Positions 58,911 to 64,000 of a stretch of 64,000 nucleotides of DNA are shown piece after piece. Within the stretch, counting starts at the first letter, position 1. Each line of letters starts with the position of its first letter. The notes under the pieces were generated by a model that was not told where the DNA came from, did no database searches, and worked only from the letters and a program-made list of their open reading frames with translations. The DNA comes from Brevundimonas sp. UBA5936. GTDB lineage: Bacteria > Pseudomonadota > Alphaproteobacteria > Caulobacterales > Caulobacteraceae. The stretch is from positions 1 to 64,000 of the forward strand of contig DJDA01000045.1 of the NCBI GenBank assembly GCA_002430835.1, read 5' to 3'. Position numbers and translations under genes: made by a program.

Positions 58911-60224
58911 GTGCAGCTGTCATCTAAGAAATCATGGGTCGTCGGCCTTGCGGCCGCTCTTCTCGCTTCAACCCCGGCCGTGGCGCAACAGACCGCCGCC
59001 GCTCCGACCGTCTCCTATATTCACGCCGGGCGCCTGCTGGCTGATCCGGCCACCGGCCGCGTGACCCAGAACCAGACCCTGGTGATTGAAAACGGCCGCG
59101 TGCGCGAGATCGTCAACGGCTTCGTCGGCCAGGGCGACGTGGTCGACCTGTCGGACAAGTTCGTGCTGCCGGGCCTGATCGACAGCCATGTCCACATCAC
59201 CAACCAGCAGGGGGAAGGCAACCGCGTCGCCCGCTTCACCAACACCGCCGCCGACTCCGCCGTTCAGGGCGCGGCCTACGCCCTGGTGACGCTGCGCGCC
59301 GGCTTCACCACCGTCGCCGATCTGGGCGGCGCCAGCGACGCCGTCGTGGCCCTGCGCAACGGCATCGCGGCGGGCAAGATTCCCGGCCCGCGTCTGCTGG
59401 TTTCTGCCGGTACGGTGACGCCGCACGGCGGCCACGGCGACGCCAACGGCGTGAACAGCGCCCTGGTCCCCGTTCTGCGCCAGAACGGCGTCTGCTCGGG
59501 CGCCGACGATTGCCGTCGCTCGGTGCGCGAACGCGTGCGCGCGGGCGCCGACATCATCAAGATCACGGCCACGGGCGGCGTGCTGTCCGACACCGGCGCC
59601 GGCCTGAACCAGCAGTTCTCGAACGAAGAACTGCAGGCCATCGTCGAGACCGCGCACTTCATGGGCCGCACGGTGACCGCCCACGCCCACGGCACGGACG
59701 GCATCAACAGCTTCCTGCGCGCCGGCGGCGACTCGATCGAACACGGCACCTTCCTGGACGACGAATCCATCCGCATCTTCAAGGCCAACAACGGCTGGCT
59801 GGTGCCGACCCTGCTGGCCGGCGACTTCGTCGCCCGTGAGGCCTCGCGTCCGGAGAGCTTCTTCACGCCGAACCAGCGCAAGAAGTCGTTGGAAGCCGGT
59901 CCGCAGATGCTGGACATGGCGCGTCGCGCCCACCGCGCGGGCATCCAGATCGCCTTCGGCACCGACTCCGGCGTGTCGCCGCATGGTGAAAACGCCAAGG
60001 AGTTCGGCCTGCTGGTGCAGGCGGGTCTGACGCCGCTGGAAGCTGTCCGCGCCGCCACCGTCGGCGCCGCCACCCACTTCCGCCTGCAAAACGAGATCGG
60101 TCGTCTGGCGCCCGGCTACGCCGCCGACGTGATCGCCGTCTCCGGTGATCCGCTGAGCGACGTGACCACGCTGGAGCACGTCAAATACGTCATGAAGGGC
60201 GGCGTGACCTATCGGAACGACTGA
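58911..60224 (+). CDS. Secreted metal-dependent amidohydrolase (dipeptidase-like)
   Basis: A 437-aa protein with a signal peptide (about 1-25). Binuclear metal ligands are His93/His95 in SHVHI, carbamylated Lys217 in IIKITATGG, His258 or 260 in TAHAHG, His278 in SIEHG and Asp352 in GTDSG, the complete amidohydrolase set. Close relatives in Caulobacter (Cc2672/Sgx-type) cleave dipeptides with C-terminal Arg/Lys or hydrophobic residues. GTG start at 58911 with GGAGGAG. Last gene of the block and followed by a terminator. Confidence 0.9.
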   Translation: MQLSSKKSWVVGLAAALLASTPAVAQQTAAAPTVSYIHAGRLLADPATGRVTQNQTLVIENGRVREIVNGFVGQGDVVDLSDKFVLPGLIDSHVHITNQQGEGNRVARFTNTAADSAVQGAAYALVTLRAGFTTVADLGGASDAVVALRNGIAAGKIPGPRLLVSAGTVTPHGGHGDANGVNSALVPVLRQNGVCSGADDCRRSVRERVRAGADIIKITATGGVLSDTGAGLNQQFSNEELQAIVETAHFMGRTVTAHAHGTDGINSFLRAGGDSIEHGTFLDDESIRIFKANNGWLVPTLLAGDFVAREASRPESFFTPNQRKKSLEAGPQMLDMARRAHRAGIQIAFGTDSGVSPHGENAKEFGLLVQAGLTPLEAVRAATVGAATHFRLQNEIGRLAPGYAADVIAVSGDPLSDVTTLEHVKYVMKGGVTYRND

Positions 60225-60247
60225 GGTTGGCGGATGACGCCAATCGA

Positions 60248-60276
60248 GGGGGCGGCGAGAGCCGCCCCCTTTTTTT
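60248..60276 (+). terminator. Terminator after the amidohydrolase
   Basis: A 9-bp GC stem (60248-60256 with 60261-60269), GAGA loop and seven Ts. Confidence 0.92.
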
Positions 60277-60296
60277 GGTTTCCTACAGTGCGACGC

Positions 60297-61625
60297 CTAA
60301 TGAAGAGCCTCGCCGTGCTGGCTGAAGTCGAGGCCCTCGATCTCGGCCTCGGTCTGGACGCGCAGGCCGACCGTGTATTTGCAGATCATCAGCACGACGA
60401 AGGTGCCGACGGCGCTCCAGACCATGGCGCCGCCCAGGCCGACGGCTTGCTTCCACACGCTTGCCCCTTCGGCGAGGGGATTGATGGCGGCGTTGGCGAA
60501 GACCCCGGTCAGCAGGGCGCCGGCGATCCCGGCGACGCCGTGCACGCCGAAAGCGTCCAGGCTGTCGTCATACTTGAGTTTGTGTTTGAGCCAGACCGCG
60601 CCGACATAGGCGATCGGGCCTGAAATCAGGCCGATGAAGAAGGCCCCCCTGGGATCGACAAAACCGGCGGCTGGGGTGATGGCGACCAGGCCCGCGACCA
60701 CGCCGGTCAGCAGACCCAGCAGGGTCGGCTTCTTCTTCAGCGTCCACTCGACCGCGATCCAGCCGACGGCGGCGGCGGCGGGGGCCAGCAGGGTGTTGAA
60801 GACGGCGACGGCGGCGATCTCATTGGCGCCCGCAGCCGAGCCGCCGTTGAAGCCCATCCAGCCGACGAAGAGCAGGCCGGTGCCGATGGCGGTGAAGGCC
60901 AGGTTGTGCGGGGCCATGTTGTCGCGACCCCAGCCGTGACGCGGGCCGAGCACGATGGCGCAGACCAGGCCCGCCACGCCCGCATTGACGTGGACCACGG
61001 CCCCGCCCGCGAAGTCGAGCACGCCCAGTTCGCCCATCCATCCGCCGCCCCAGACCTGATGGCAGACCGGCGCATAGACGATCAGGTGCCACAGGGTGAA
61101 GAAGAGGACGCTGGCCGAGAACTTGATCCGCTCGGCGAAGGCGCCCGCGATCAGGGCCGGGGTGATGATGGCGAAGGTCAGCTGATAGCTGATCCACAGG
61201 AACTCGGGCAGGCCGGGGGTCAGGGCGTGGGCGGTCTTCACCCCGACGCCGTTGAGGAAGAGGGCCTGAACGCTGCCGATGAAGCCGTTGGCCGGGCCGT
61301 CGATGGTTCCGAAGGACAGGGTGTAGCCGGCGACGAACCAGAGAACGGTGACGATGGCCATAGCCGCCGTGGAATGGGCGATGGTCGCGATCAGGTTCTT
61401 CTTGCGCACCATGCCGCCATAGAAGAGCGCCAGACCCGGCAGGGTCATCATCAGCACCAGGGCCGTCGAGGTCAGGATCCAGGCCGTGCCGGGGCCGTCC
61501 AGCGCCAGCGGGACTTGATGCGCCAGTAGATCGGGCGGGGCGGCGGCGAAGGCGGGCGCCGCGAGGGCCATGGCGAAAAGGCCGCAACAGAATGCTGCGG
61601 CCTTGGTGATCGTCGGTGGTGTCAT
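60297..61625 (-). CDS. amt: Ammonium transporter
   Basis: A 442-aa Amt/Mep channel with a signal-like N-terminus (about 1-28) and eleven predicted membrane helices. Conserved pore segments are GLALFYGGMVRKKN and DFAGGAVVHVNAGVAGLVCA, with paired His in VVHVNAG and AFGVHGVAG. It carries ammonium inward. The ATG at 61625 is chosen. It is next downstream of gltB; no glnK is adjacent, though that is the usual neighbour. Confidence 0.95.
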   Translation of the reverse strand: MTPPTITKAAAFCCGLFAMALAAPAFAAAPPDLLAHQVPLALDGPGTAWILTSTALVLMMTLPGLALFYGGMVRKKNLIATIAHSTAAMAIVTVLWFVAGYTLSFGTIDGPANGFIGSVQALFLNGVGVKTAHALTPGLPEFLWISYQLTFAIITPALIAGAFAERIKFSASVLFFTLWHLIVYAPVCHQVWGGGWMGELGVLDFAGGAVVHVNAGVAGLVCAIVLGPRHGWGRDNMAPHNLAFTAIGTGLLFVGWMGFNGGSAAGANEIAAVAVFNTLLAPAAAAVGWIAVEWTLKKKPTLLGLLTGVVAGLVAITPAAGFVDPRGAFFIGLISGPIAYVGAVWLKHKLKYDDSLDAFGVHGVAGIAGALLTGVFANAAINPLAEGASVWKQAVGLGGAMVWSAVGTFVVLMICKYTVGLRVQTEAEIEGLDFSQHGEALH

Positions 61626-61669
61626 GAAGGTCTCGGGGAGAAGACGCGGGCGAAAAGGGGCGGGCGACG

Positions 61670-64000
<2,331 letters not shown>

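Overview
The window looks like chromosome of a high-GC alphaproteobacterium of the Caulobacterales, most likely Brevundimonas or a close relative. The support is a divK-pleD operon with the Caulobacter-type order and a 4-base overlap, a clpS-clpA pair, DUF3126, a phasin, two TonB-dependent receptors close together, and strong GC bias at third codon positions. The genus is an inference; no rRNA or tRNA gene is present to test it.

Layout. 1-5.2 kb: a D-Ala-D-Ala carboxypeptidase (cut by the window edge), a phasin, a small secreted NTF2-like protein and clpS-clpA. 5.2-10.7 kb: a CsbD-like protein, ridA with a GNAT/FemAB-like protein, dinB, divK-pleD and rpmG. 10.8-19.3 kb: a lipoprotein, a Nudix hydrolase, RNase R, a reverse transsulfuration operon (cystathionine beta-synthase and gamma-lyase), an MscS-family channel and a cold-shock protein. 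19.4-32.2 kb: an outer-membrane barrel, a nitronate monooxygenase, a TonB-like protein, queF, an AT-rich orphan gene, DUF817, a nitroreductase, a Nudix hydrolase, cysE, DUF3126, a histone-like Ala/Lys/Pro protein, prmA, a GST operon with a divergent HxlR regulator, and an Xaa-Pro aminopeptidase. 32.2-48.2 kb: cidA/cidB-like genes, an aldo/keto reductase flanked by two related palindromic repeats, a DUF2147 protein, ligA with a DnaQ-type exonuclease, an M28 peptidase, ppiB, rlmE, a duplicated DUF2061 protein, guaB, and a coupled rsmB-mtnN-guaA operon.

48.4-60.2 kb is the most distinctive region: a same-strand block encoding a secreted serine beta-lactamase-family hydrolase, an XRE-cupin regulator, a dipeptide epimerase, a TonB-dependent receptor, a POT-type peptide transporter, a second and larger TonB-dependent receptor, and a secreted metal-dependent amidohydrolase. 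Together they read as a complete route for importing and degrading unusual (probably D-amino-acid or peptidoglycan-derived) dipeptides. AT-rich gaps with repeated TGCAAA-type motifs precede parts of it. The end of the window has amt downstream of gltB (partial), for ammonium uptake and assimilation.

Non-coding content: many intrinsic terminators, three kinds of long palindromic intergenic repeat (12.2/21.1/24.3 kb; 33.2/34.5 kb; 41.9 kb), and several candidate operators. I saw no CRISPR array, transposase, integrase, rRNA or tRNA. The gene at 22.4-23.3 kb, clearly richer in A+T than its neighbours, is the best candidate for recent transfer and possibly for a defence or signalling role.
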